Below the pieces are notes generated by a model that was not told the origin of the DNA, made no database searches, and saw only the letters and a list, made by a program, of their open reading frames with translations. From contig JBEVEP010000121.1 in assembly GCA_040512755.1 (NCBI GenBank), positions 1 through 9,318 on the forward strand: 9,318 nucleotides of DNA, written 5' to 3'. Positions 1 to 7,800 of this stretch are shown one piece after another. The DNA is from JBEVEP01 sp040512755 (GTDB lineage Bacteria; Pseudomonadota; Alphaproteobacteria; Rhizobiales; Rhizobiaceae). The position numbers and the translations under genes were made by a program. How positions within the stretch are numbered: position 1 is the first letter of the stretch; every line of letters starts with the position of its first letter.

Positions 1-948
1 CCCGTGTTCCTCACTTTCGGCGGCGAAGTCTCGCCCGGTGAAGCCTTTGCCCACATGGTGGACAACAAGGTGCTGAACCGGTCGCTGCGACGGCGCGCCA
101 AGGAGCTCGGCATCGACATCATCGAGGGCGTAGCCGTAACCGGTTTTGAAAGGGGTCCGGCAGGTATGCTTGTGCACCTTGCCGATGGCATCGCCTTCAA
201 TACGCAGCTGCTTGTCGCCGCCGATGGCGTGAATTCCAGACTGCGTGCGATGGCTGGCATCAAAACCGTCGACTTCGAGTACGGCCAGTCGGGCATTGTT
301 TGTACGGTAGCGCATGAGCGCCCCCACAATGGCCGCGCCGAGGAACATTTCCTGCCAGCAGGCCCTTTCGCAATCTTGCCGCTCACCGGCGATCGTTCGT
401 CGATCGTATGGACAGAGCGCACCGACGACGCGAACCGTCTTGTTGCCGGTGACGAACTCGTTTTCGAGATGGAGCTCGAGCATCGCTTCGGACTGAAGCT
501 GGGGGAGATTCGTGTGGAGGGCAAGCCTCGCGCGTGGCCGCTCGGATTGAAGCTGGCGAGGGACTTCGTTGCGCCTCGCTTTGCTCTTGCTGGCGACGCC
601 GCTCATGGAATCCACCCGATTGCCGGCCAAGGATTGAACCTGGGCTTCAAGGATGTGGCGGCGCTTGCCGAAACGGTGGTCGAGGCCGACCGGCTCGGCC
701 AGGACATCGGAGCGCTTGACGTACTCCAGAGATACGAACGCTGGCGGCGCTTCGACACAGTTCAGATGGGCGTTACGACAGACGTTCTCAACCGCATGTT
801 CTCCAACGACTTTGGTCCGCTGCGGGCGATCCGCGATATCGGCCTCGGTATTGTCGACCGCATTCCGCGCATGAAGGATTTCTTCATAAGACAGGCTTCA
901 GGCTTGTCGGGCGACATGCCAAGGCTGCTGAGGGGCGAGGCGATCTGA
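1..948 (+). CDS. FAD-dependent UbiH/COQ6-family hydroxylase (5' end cut off by the window)
   Basis: Open from the first base to a TGA at 946-948, giving the last 315 residues. The family is typically about 400 residues, so roughly 85-90 N-terminal residues, including the GxGxxG dinucleotide-binding motif, lie outside the window. Two hallmarks of class A flavoprotein monooxygenases are visible: LVAADGVNSRLR (fragment residues 71-82), the DG motif, and LAGDAAHGIHPIAGQG (196-211), the GD motif that contacts FAD ribityl and pyrophosphate. The HPIAGQGLN signature is typical of the UbiH/UbiF/VisC/COQ6 group, which hydroxylates the ring of ubiquinone precursors at the membrane using O2 and NAD(P)H. 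Which ring carbon is attacked cannot be read from the sequence, since alphaproteobacterial enzymes (UbiL, UbiM, UbiH) vary in regioselectivity, so no symbol is given. An aromatic hydroxylase of another pathway is a less likely alternative. Confidence 0.88.
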   Translation, partial: PVFLTFGGEVSPGEAFAHMVDNKVLNRSLRRRAKELGIDIIEGVAVTGFERGPAGMLVHLADGIAFNTQLLVAADGVNSRLRAMAGIKTVDFEYGQSGIVCTVAHERPHNGRAEEHFLPAGPFAILPLTGDRSSIVWTERTDDANRLVAGDELVFEMELEHRFGLKLGEIRVEGKPRAWPLGLKLARDFVAPRFALAGDAAHGIHPIAGQGLNLGFKDVAALAETVVEADRLGQDIGALDVLQRYERWRRFDTVQMGVTTDVLNRMFSNDFGPLRAIRDIGLGIVDRIPRMKDFFIRQASGLSGDMPRLLRGEAI

Positions 949-1014
949 GTAACGTTGCTCGTCGGCTGTCGCAATGCCGTTCAAAACTGTCATGGCTTAC
1001 TGAGCCGCGAACGT

Positions 1015-1020
1015 TATAGT
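1015..1020 (+). promoter_or_regulatory. weak candidate -10 element upstream of osmC
   Basis: TATAGT lies 52 bp before the osmC start in the 123-bp gap after the hydroxylase gene. The matching -35 (TGGCTT at 993-998, 16-bp spacer) is poor, so this is only a suggestion. A small hairpin GGCT-TACTG-AGCC overlaps the putative -35. No other good promoter was seen in the gap, and read-through from the upstream gene is possible. Confidence 0.2.
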
Positions 1021-1071
1021 TGGCGGGCCAGCCATAGGGCCGCTTGATATTCGCAAAATCAGGAGAAAACC

Positions 1072-1497
1072 ATGGACCGTCATGCAACAGCCGTCTGGAA
1101 AGGCAAGTTGAAGGAAGGCAGCGGCACGCTGGAAACGCAGAGCGGCGCCATCAGCGGCCTTCCATACTCGTTCAAAAATCGTTTCGAGGATGAGAGCGGA
1201 AAATCAGGGACCAATCCGGAAGAACTGATCGCCGCAGCTCATGCGGGCTGCTATGCGATGCAACTTTCGCATTTTCTTGCAGAGAACGGCACGCCGGCCG
1301 AGAAACTTGACGCAAAGGCCGTCGTCACGCTCGTTCCCGGAACGGGCATCACCGGCAGCGCACTTACGCTGATTGGAACCGTGCCGGGGATTGACAGCGC
1401 GAAGTTCAAGGAACTCGCAGAGAAGGCCAAGGCAGAGTGTCCGGTCTCACGCGCCCTGGGGGCAATCAAAATATCGCTCGATGCCCGATTGGCATGA
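1072..1497 (+). CDS. osmC: OsmC family peroxiredoxin (organic hydroperoxide reductase)
   Basis: 141 residues, matching the usual length of E. coli OsmC (143) and resembling it throughout: GTNPEELIAAAHAGC, a VPGID segment and AKAECPVSRAL. The two catalytic cysteines are present at C60 (HAGCYAM, the peroxidatic site) and C123 (ECPVSRA, the resolving site). Known family role: a cytoplasmic homodimer reduces organic hydroperoxides through a thiol cycle and is usually stress-induced. The start at 1072 is supported by AGGAG at 1061-1065, seven bases upstream. The gene is complete with no odd features. The CPVS context and the length favour OsmC over Ohr. It sits 123 bp after the hydroxylase gene on the same strand, and is followed by a small hairpin, a degenerate repeat and a strong terminator. 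Confidence 0.93.
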   Translation: MDRHATAVWKGKLKEGSGTLETQSGAISGLPYSFKNRFEDESGKSGTNPEELIAAAHAGCYAMQLSHFLAENGTPAEKLDAKAVVTLVPGTGITGSALTLIGTVPGIDSAKFKELAEKAKAECPVSRALGAIKISLDARLA

Positions 1498-1512
1498 TCA
1501 ATCCGAGGCCGA

Positions 1513-1527
1513 CCGGGACTCACCCGG
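1513..1527. other. GC-rich hairpin just after osmC
   Basis: CCGGG-ACTCA-CCCGG, a perfect 5-bp stem starting 15 bases after the osmC stop. No T-run follows, so it is more likely an RNA 3' stabiliser than a terminator. Confidence 0.4.
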
Positions 1528-1562
1528 CCGCCCTCGCCGCCGCGAACCCTCCACAGCTTTGC

Positions 1563-1619
1563 GCGCATCTAAAGCGGCGTGCCCAACAAGTGGAAACCGG
1601 TTTCGGGACAACGCGCCGC
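1563..1619. repeat. degenerate rhizobial interspersed palindromic repeat
   Basis: The segment has arms GCGGCG (1574-1579) and CGCCGC (1614-1619) around a perfect 12-bp palindrome GAAACCGGTTTC (1593-1604), preceded by CATCTAAAGC. I recognise the layout of a short palindromic element scattered through intergenic DNA of Rhizobiales: an arm, then a segment of the type AAGTGGGAACCGGTTTTCGG, then the opposite arm. Here the arms have diverged. It occupies the gap between osmC and the dehydrogenase. Family membership is from memory of the motif and was not searched. Confidence 0.6.
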
Positions 1620-1635
1620 GGAAAATCAAAAGGTT

Positions 1636-1675
1636 AAAACAAGGGGCCTGATTCCGAAATTGGGCCCCTTGTTTT
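1636..1675. terminator. strong intrinsic terminator after osmC
   Basis: Perfect 13-bp inverted repeat: AAAACAAGGGGCC (1636-1648) and GGCCCCTTGTTTT (1663-1675), with a 14-base loop. On the + strand the GC core is followed by TTGTTTTGATT, fitting termination of osmC transcription. The A-rich left arm gives a T-rich tail on the other strand, so it could also act in reverse. It lies 117 bp before the dehydrogenase start, so that gene probably has its own promoter downstream of here. Confidence 0.8.
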
Positions 1676-1780
1676 GATTGGAAGCTGAATCGATTCTGGC
1701 CAAACTATTCGCCTTTCTTGCCGTCTGCCTTCGCAACCAAAAAACCATGCATTTCGTTACCCTTCCGACACCAAGCAAGC

Positions 1781-1786
1781 GGGAGG
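1781..1786 (+). promoter_or_regulatory. ribosome binding site that fixes the dehydrogenase start
   Basis: GGGAGG five bases before ATG 1792. The reading frame stays open upstream (ATG 1747, TTG 1678), but those positions lack a comparable site and the TTG abuts the terminator. Confidence 0.8.
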
Positions 1787-1791
1787 ATTCC

Positions 1792-2916
1792 ATGTTGCAG
1801 CACGCTGCTGAACCGCGCACTTTGAGATTGCCGCGCGACGTCAAAACGCTCTCCCTCATCGATGTCACCTCAGAAATTACTGGATTGGACGCATTTGACG
1901 GCCACGAACAGATCTGGCTTGGCCGAGATATGGTCCGTGGACTGACTGCGATCGTGGCGATCCATAATACGGCGCTGGGACCGGCGCTCGGCGGTACCCG
2001 ATTATGGCCATACGATACGTTCAAGGGCGCGCTGACCGACGCGCTCCGCCTATCGCGCGGCATGACCTATAAGGCGGCGGTGGTTGGAGTTCCCTTCGGG
2101 GGTGGCAAATCTGTCATCGTGGCAGAACCGAAGCTCGGCAAGACGCCGGCACTCCTGGAAGCCTATGCCGACATGCTGAGCGTGCTTGAGGGTCAGTTTT
2201 ACACCGGCGAAGATGTCGGTTTTACAGTCGCTGATGCCGACTTCCTTCGTGCCCGTACGCCCAACGTCACAGGGACCACGATTGGGGGCAGCGGAAACCC
2301 GGCGCCGATGACAGCCCACGGCGTATTTCTGGGGATCAAAGCGGCGCTCGCTCACAGAAACGGTTCGGAAAGGGTCGCAGGCATACGTGTGGCACTGCAG
2401 GGTCTCGGCGCGGTCGGTTGGCTGCTCTGCCGGCAACTTCATTCTGAGGGCGCCATTTTGACAGTTTCCGATATCGACAAGTCAAAAGTCGCCAAGGCGC
2501 GGGACCACTTCGGTGCAAAAGCCGTGGGACCGGACGCGATCATCCAAACAGACGCGGATATTTTCGTCCCATGTGCACTCGGAAACGTGCTCAATGAGGC
2601 AACCATCCCGATCTTGAACGCAACGATCGTTGCTGGTTCGGCCAACAACCAGCTTGCGACGCACGACTGCGCAAAGCTGTTGAGGCAGCGTGGGGTTCTC
2701 TACGCGCCGGATTATGTGATCAACGCCGGCGGGATGATCAATGTTGCCGCCGAGCTTGCTCCTGGCGGCTATGACCGGGATACGGCGACCGCGCAGATTT
2801 CAAAGATCCCGGCAACACTGACATCGATCTTCCACCGTTCAGATGCCGAAAACCTCCCGACCAATGACATTGCCGCAGCTATCGCGCTGGAACGCATAAA
2901 GCGGGCGAAGCACTGA
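1792..2916 (+). CDS. Leu/Glu/Phe/Val-type amino acid dehydrogenase, probably leucine dehydrogenase
   Basis: 374 residues, close to the 350-370 usual for leucine dehydrogenases. Known reaction: NAD-dependent reversible oxidative deamination of a branched-chain L-amino acid to the 2-oxo acid and ammonia. Visible motifs: HNTALGPALGGTR (58-70); K94 in MTYKAAVVG, matching the substrate carboxylate-binding lysine; K106 in PFGGGKSVI, matching the catalytic lysine; YTGEDVGFTVADADF (137-151); the Rossmann glycines GLGAVG (204-209), with acidic D227/D229 ending the next strand, which favours NAD over NADP; PCALGNVLN (260-268); and YVINAGGMINVA (308-319). The start at ATG 1792 is chosen from the GGGAGG site and because upstream residues do not look like the family. 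Substrate preference (Leu, Val, Phe or Glu) cannot be fixed by eye. The gene ends 93 bp from the convergent carD terminator. Confidence 0.9.
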   Translation: MLQHAAEPRTLRLPRDVKTLSLIDVTSEITGLDAFDGHEQIWLGRDMVRGLTAIVAIHNTALGPALGGTRLWPYDTFKGALTDALRLSRGMTYKAAVVGVPFGGGKSVIVAEPKLGKTPALLEAYADMLSVLEGQFYTGEDVGFTVADADFLRARTPNVTGTTIGGSGNPAPMTAHGVFLGIKAALAHRNGSERVAGIRVALQGLGAVGWLLCRQLHSEGAILTVSDIDKSKVAKARDHFGAKAVGPDAIIQTDADIFVPCALGNVLNEATIPILNATIVAGSANNQLATHDCAKLLRQRGVLYAPDYVINAGGMINVAAELAPGGYDRDTATAQISKIPATLTSIFHRSDAENLPTNDIAAAIALERIKRAKH

Positions 2917-3008
2917 CATCCCGCCAGCCGGCGGCAATGACGTTATCGCGGACGACATTTGAGACCAGCGGGTTTCGATCAATTGGAAGCTGCCATTCCA
3001 AAAACAAA

Positions 3009-3029
3009 AACCCGGCCAGCGGCCGGGTT
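3009..3029 (-). terminator. intrinsic terminator of carD
   Basis: Perfect 9-bp stem AACCCGGCC / GGCCGGGTT with an AGC loop. Read on the - strand it is followed by TTTGTTTTTGG, a good U-tract, 26 bases after the carD stop. It also separates carD from the convergent dehydrogenase gene. Confidence 0.88.
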
Positions 3030-3054
3030 CTCATCCTGATATCGAAGCAGGCGC

Positions 3055-3633
3055 TTACGCAGCTTCTTCCTGTTCGGCTTCCTCGTTGTCGGCCTTGGCG
3101 CCACGCTTCGGACCCTTGTTGAGGTTGACCTCGATCAGGCGGACCGCTTCGGTCTCCGACATCTTGTTCACGGCAGCGATTTCGCGCGCCATGCGGTCGA
3201 GCGCAGCTTCATAGAGTTGCCGCTCCGAATAGGACTGCTCCGGCTGATTGTCCGCGCGATAGAGATCGCGCACCACTTCCGAGATCGAGATCAGGTCGCC
3301 CGAGTTGATCTTCGCATCATATTCCTGCGCACGGCGCGACCACATCGTCCTCTTGACACGGGCACGGCCCTGCACGACGCGCAGGGCGCGATCAACGTAG
3401 TCTGTTTCGGAAAGCTTGCGCATGCCAATCGAGGCCGCCTTGGCCACCGGCACCTTCAACCGCATCTTGTCTTTCTGGAAGTCGATAACAAACAGCTCAA
3501 GCTTGTGCCCGGCAACTTCCTGCTCGTCTATCGACACGATCTGGCCGACGCCATGTGCCGGATAGACGATGTACTCGCCAGTCTTGAAACCGTGGCGAGT
3601 TGCTGCGGACTTCTTCTGCTGCGGAATTGCCAT
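3055..3633 (-). CDS. carD: CarD/CdnL family RNA-polymerase-binding transcription regulator
   Basis: 192 residues. Residues about 17-75 form the Tudor-like RNAP-interaction domain (TGEYIVYPAHGVGQIV), which in characterised CarD/CdnL proteins binds the RNA polymerase beta subunit. Residues about 80-172 are the helical DNA-binding domain, with TMWSRRAQEY at 96-105. W98 matches the tryptophan that wedges into the upstream edge of the promoter bubble in characterised CarD. A basic stretch (KGPKRGAK) and an acidic tail (NEEAEQEEAA) close the protein. Known role: it stabilises open complexes, especially at rRNA and growth-related promoters. The start at 3633 is preceded by AAGGAG (3644-3649, 10-base gap); the frame stays open upstream, but those residues do not resemble CarD. 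fdxA lies 369 bp upstream, so carD probably has its own promoter. A perfect leader hairpin sits just before the ribosome binding site. Confidence 0.94.
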   Translation of the reverse strand: MAIPQQKKSAATRHGFKTGEYIVYPAHGVGQIVSIDEQEVAGHKLELFVIDFQKDKMRLKVPVAKAASIGMRKLSETDYVDRALRVVQGRARVKRTMWSRRAQEYDAKINSGDLISISEVVRDLYRADNQPEQSYSERQLYEAALDRMAREIAAVNKMSETEAVRLIEVNLNKGPKRGAKADNEEAEQEEAA

Positions 3634-3643
3634 GCGCCCTGGA

Positions 3644-3649
3644 CTCCTT
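3644..3649 (-). promoter_or_regulatory. ribosome binding site of carD
   Basis: AAGGAG on the - strand, 10 bases before ATG 3633. It selects this start over the longer open frame that reaches 3783. Confidence 0.75.
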
Positions 3650-3655
3650 GGGTAC

Positions 3656-3676
3656 TGCCGGCGCTTACCGCCGGCA
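3656..3676 (-). promoter_or_regulatory. leader hairpin next to the carD ribosome binding site
   Basis: Perfect 8-bp stem TGCCGGCG / CGCCGGCA with a 5-base loop (GTAAG on the - strand). It ends only six bases before the AAGGAG. It lies in the carD 5' leader; no T-run follows. It could influence ribosome access or mRNA stability, or be a DNA operator. The function is not known. Confidence 0.6.
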
Positions 3677-3931
3677 AACTGATAAGGCCAACCATCTGTC
3701 GGCCGATTTGCCGCCTGAGCACGCGAAAGCCATCCGGGTAGACCGAGCCAGTTCAATGCACGAGATGTGCTTTGCCTGGCCAAGTTGCCTTGGTCCGGAT
3801 ACTGCCCTCACTTTCAATGATTAACGCTTCTGCGCCATAGATCGACGTTGTGTCACCGGCATGTCTCGGATAGGTAACACAAATTGGTGAAAGAATCAAC
3901 AATTTGCTGCATGCGCGAAGATGCCGCGCCC

Positions 3932-3991
3932 CCGGCGCAGCTCGCCGCCGGACGCTGAAACAACGAAATTCCTGCCGGGTATGGCCCCGGC
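3932..3991 (-). terminator. tandem hairpins after fdxA, possible terminator
   Basis: In - strand order: GCCGGG/CCCGGC (3974-3991, 6-base loop), 11 bases after the fdxA stop and followed by the moderately T-rich AATTTCGTTGTTTC; then CCGGCG/CGCCGG (3932-3951, 8-base loop). Neither has a strict U-tract, so termination may be partial or Rho-dependent. The remaining 3677-3931 holds the carD upstream region. I see there only an inverted repeat CAAATTG/CAATTTG (3880-3886, 3900-3906) and no convincing promoter. Confidence 0.45.
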
Positions 3992-4002
3992 GCGCCGCGC
4001 AA

Positions 4003-4341
4003 TCAGTCGCCTTCGCCTGGCTCGGCGGAAAAGTACTTTTCGAACTTCCCCTCGACGCCATCGAACTCCTTCGCGTCTGCCGGTGGTTCCTTCTTGGCCG
4101 TAATGTTCGGCCACTTGCTGGCGTATTCGCTGTTGAGTTCGAGCCACTTTTCGAGGCCCGGCTCCGTATCCGGCTTGATCGCGTCGGCCGGGCATTCCGG
4201 CTCGCAGACGCCGCAGTCGATACACTCGTCCGGGTGGATGACGAGCATGTTCTCGCCTTCATAAAAGCAATCGACCGGACAGACCTCAATGCAGTCCATG
4301 TATTTGCACTTGATGCAATTGTCGTTCACGACATAAGTCAT
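4003..4341 (-). CDS. fdxA: seven-iron ferredoxin FdxA ([3Fe-4S][4Fe-4S])
   Basis: 112 residues, the standard FdxA length. Nine cysteines lie at 9, 12, 17, 21, 25, 40, 43, 46 and 50, in NCIKCKYMDCIEVCPVDC and ECIDCGVCEPECP. This is the spacing of Azotobacter ferredoxin I shifted by one. By that comparison C9, C17 and C50 hold the [3Fe-4S] cluster; C21, C40, C43 and C46 hold the [4Fe-4S] cluster; C12 and C25 are extra. The long C-terminal half (PGLEKWLELNSEYASKWPNI) is typical of the family. It is a small cytoplasmic electron carrier; its partners are not shown by the sequence. Start at 4341 because MTYVV is the conserved N-terminus; the ribosome binding site is weak. The gene is 147 bp downstream of the S4 gene on the same strand. 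Confidence 0.95.
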   Translation of the reverse strand: MTYVVNDNCIKCKYMDCIEVCPVDCFYEGENMLVIHPDECIDCGVCEPECPADAIKPDTEPGLEKWLELNSEYASKWPNITAKKEPPADAKEFDGVEGKFEKYFSAEPGEGD

Positions 4342-4488
4342 CGGGCGGCTCGTTTCTGAACGTCTTTTCGGCTGAGGTAACCCCTTTGCGACCGGGTTGC
4401 AAGGGCAGGTAGGGATGCACTGGTATGCCAAACCCGCCAAGGCCAACAGTGCCGCAAGCTCGTACGAGTCCGAGCGGTTGCCACGCCT

Positions 4489-4878
4489 TCAATGCTTCTC
4501 GTCAGGCGGCCAATCACTGGCTTGGCGCTGCTTTTTCGTAGGCCGGCCGGAGTCGACCTCGCGCAGCGGAACAATCTCATCCGGAAGGCTCCGATCTCGC
4601 GGCCCAGACGGCGTGGACAAATCCTCATAAAGCGTGCGCGCCTCTTCCGCCGGACCGCGCCGCGCGCCGCAGTCGAGAACGCGATAGACCAGAACCTGAC
4701 GGTCGAGCATGATCGTCAACACGTCTCCCGGCTTGACGATATCGGAGGCCTGCTCCGCCTTGTCACGGTTTACCCGCACGCGCCCAGCCTGCACAAGCCG
4801 CGCCGCCAAGGACCGCGATTTCACCACCCGCGCAAAGAACAGCCATTTGTCGATGCGCTGGCGGTTATCGGAAATCAT
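4489..4878 (-). CDS. S4-domain RNA-binding protein, Hsp15 (HslR)-like
   Basis: 129 residues. An S4 domain occupies about residues 8-56: RIDKWLFFARVVKSRSLA, then VQAGRVRVNRDKA and VKPGDVLTI, the pattern of the Hsp15/HslR group (E. coli HslR is 133 residues). Hsp15 binds stalled 50S subunits carrying peptidyl-tRNA and helps recycle them; that role is transferred from the family. The C-terminal third is charged (RPTKKQRQASDWPPDEKH) and probably flexible. The ATG follows the TAG of the helicase gene with no base between them, so the two are very likely one transcript and translationally coupled, linking this protein to RNA handling by the helicase. Confidence 0.88.
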   Translation of the reverse strand: MISDNRQRIDKWLFFARVVKSRSLAARLVQAGRVRVNRDKAEQASDIVKPGDVLTIMLDRQVLVYRVLDCGARRGPAEEARTLYEDLSTPSGPRDRSLPDEIVPLREVDSGRPTKKQRQASDWPPDEKH

Positions 4879-7800
4879 CTACTTCTTGAGCTGGTCGCGC
4901 AGCGCGGCAAGCTTTGCAAAGGGCGAGTCCGGATCGATCCGCACCGGCCGTTCGTCGCGCGGCTTGCCCTGAAAGGCCGGCTTGCCTTGAAGACCGTTCT
5001 TTTGCCCCGCCTTCCCCGGTTCGCGGCCTTCCCGCCGGATACCTGCGCCGTCCATCTTGCCCGCCTTACCTTGGAACTTGCGCTCGAAGCGTTCCTTGCC
5101 GCCTTCGCGCCGGTTGTTACCGTCGCCACGCGCGCCTGCATCGCCGCTTGCGTCTTGCCGATGACGGCGGTGATCGCCATGACGCTGCCCCTGACGGCCT
5201 TCGAACCGAACCTGCCTCCAAAGCAGGATCGGCTTCGGCTCTTCGACCGTCACTTCCTCTTTTTCGCCGAGCTTTTCAGAGGGGAGCGCAGCCGGGCTGT
5301 CGGACGTTTCAACCGCAGAGATCGGCAATCCGGAACCCTGGTCTGCTTTTTCAGTCTCCGGTTCCGCCGTGTGTTCAACTGCGGCCACTTCGGCGACAAC
5401 CGAAGCGGGCTGGTCTTCACCGGCTTCGGCATCAGCAGCCTGATCGCTTGTCACTTCAGATTCCGCACTAACGGCGTCACTACCCTCCGCGATGGGCGAC
5501 GCTGCTGCCTGCTCTATCGACTTTGACGCAGCTTTTTCCGCGGCCACTGCGGCGTCCAGAGCCTCGAGCTTGGCTTTCACTTCCGCTGCAGGCTTCGGTT
5601 CCGCGCGATAGCCGAGACCTTTCAGGATCTCCACTATGTCGTCGGCCGTGGCGCCAAGTATCGACATCATAGCCGGCGTCACCAGAAAAGCGCTGCCGTC
5701 ATATGCCCCGTCCGGTCGCGGACCCGTGCCGGCGCGCCAGCCAAGCGCCGGGCGGATCAGGTCGGCAAGCCGCTCCAAAATGTCGACGCGCACAGCGCGG
5801 CGGCCAAGGTTGCGAAACCCGGCAAGCTTGTAGAAGGTGCGGTCGAAGGCCGGGTCTACCACGACTGACGTGCGCCCCGCCGCCAGCGCATGAACGACAT
5901 CGCCGAAGCCCGGCTTGTCCTTGCCGTCGTTCTGCAGAGCCCAGAGCAGCGTAACCAGTCCTGCCGGGCCCGGCTTGAGCAGTGCCGGCACGAAGATGTG
6001 ATAGGCTCCGAAGCGCACACCTAGCCGCCGCAACGCTCCGCGCCCATCCTGATCGAGGGACTTAACGTCATCCGCAACATCGCGGCGATTGAGAAGGCCG
6101 AAGTTTTCGACGAGCCTGAAAGCGATGCCGCGGCCTATGCCGCTCAGCTGCTCGGCATTCTTGAGATCGCAGAGCGGCTTGAGCAAGGTTTCGATCTGGA
6201 AATTGACGAAACGTTCGGCCCGCGCCGCGACCTTATCACGTGCAGGGCCGGTAAGCTGTTCGTCCGCCAGCAGGATCAGACGAGGTTTGAGCACGTCCTC
6301 GCCCGATGTCAGTGTGGCGATCGGCGAGCCGATCCAGCGGAGCACGCCATCGGACCCGAGCGCGATATCGCCATTGGGCGAAGCCGAAAACCGTTCGGCG
6401 CGCGCGTCGAACTCCAGCGCAAGCGCCTTCTGGGCGGCTGTCTTCACCGCCTTGGCGTCCTCACCCTCCGCGGTCTGGTCCGCGGTGAAACGGAACCCCT
6501 GCAATTCACCCACATGGTGGCCCTCTACCAGGACCGCCCCGCTCGGGCTTATCTCTGCTTCAAGCATCGTATTCTCTCTCAGGCGCTTCATGAGCACGGA
6601 AGTCCTGCGGTCTACGAAGCGTTTCGTCAACCGCTCATGCAGGGCATCCGACAGTCTGTCTTCGATCTCTCGCGTTTTTTCCTGCCAATGCGTCGGATCG
6701 GCCAACCAGCCAGGCCGGTTGGAAACGAAGGTCCAGGTGCGGATCTGCGCGATGCGATGCGACAGGGCGTCGATGTCGCCGTCGGTTGAGTCCGCGCGCC
6801 GCACCTGTTCGGCCATATAGGTCTCGTCGACATGGCCACGTTCAGCCAGATCGAAATACATCGAAGCGATCAGGTCGGAATGCTGCGCTGGCGCAATCCT
6901 GCGATAGTCCGGCAAGGCACACGCTTCCCAGAGCAGCGCCACACGCTCACGGTTGCTCGCCAGGGCGCGGATTTCCGGTTCCCGGGAAAGCTGGTCGAGC
7001 GCCTGCGCATCTACTGCCGGCAGGGCGCGCGTGAGCCCTTCCGCAGGCGCCGGCGTGTCAATGGAGTGTTTCAGCGCGTCGAGGTTCGAATAGTCAAATT
7101 CGACGGTGCGCCATTGCAGCACCTTGACCGGGTCAAAATCATGAGCCTCGATCTTCTGCACGAGATCGTCGTCGAAAGGATCGACCTGACCCGTGACGCC
7201 AAAAGTGCCGTCCCGCAAATGCCTCCCTGCGCGCCCCGCGACCTGACCTAGTTCTGCGGCGGTCAGATGGCGGAACTGATACCCGTCAAATTTGCGGTTC
7301 TGCGCGAAGGCGACATGATCGACATCGAGGTTGAGCCCCATGCCGATCGCGTCCGTGGCGACAAGGTAGTCCACATCGCCGGCCTGGTAGAGCGCGACCT
7401 GCGAATTGCGTGTTCGCGGCGAAAGTGCTCCGAGCACGACCGCTGCCCCACCGCGCTGGCGGCGAATGAGCTCCGCGATCCCATAGACCTCGTCTGCGGA
7501 GAAGGCGACGACCGCCGTCCGCCGGGGAAGACGTGTCAGCTTCTTGTCACCGGCATAGGCGAGATGGGAAAGCCGTGGCCGGGTGACCACCGAGATACCC
7601 TTGAGAAGCCGCTCCAGCAGCCCGCGCATCGTCGCAGCACCCAGCAGCAGCGTCTCGTCACGGCCCCGCAGGTGCAGAATGCGGTCGGTGAAGATGTGGC
7701 CGCGTTCGAGATCGCCCGCAAGCTGCACTTCATCGATGGCGACAAAGGCCGCATTGGTCTCGCGCGGCAGCGCCTCGACCGTGCACACTGAGTAGCGCGC

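Noticed and set aside
4492..5526. Long + strand open frame (344 codons) opposite the S4 gene and the helicase tail
   Set aside because: It is antisense to two well-supported genes. Its composition (Arg/Leu/Pro/Ala-rich, no domain) is typical of the shadow frame of GC-rich coding DNA, and no ribosome binding site favours it.
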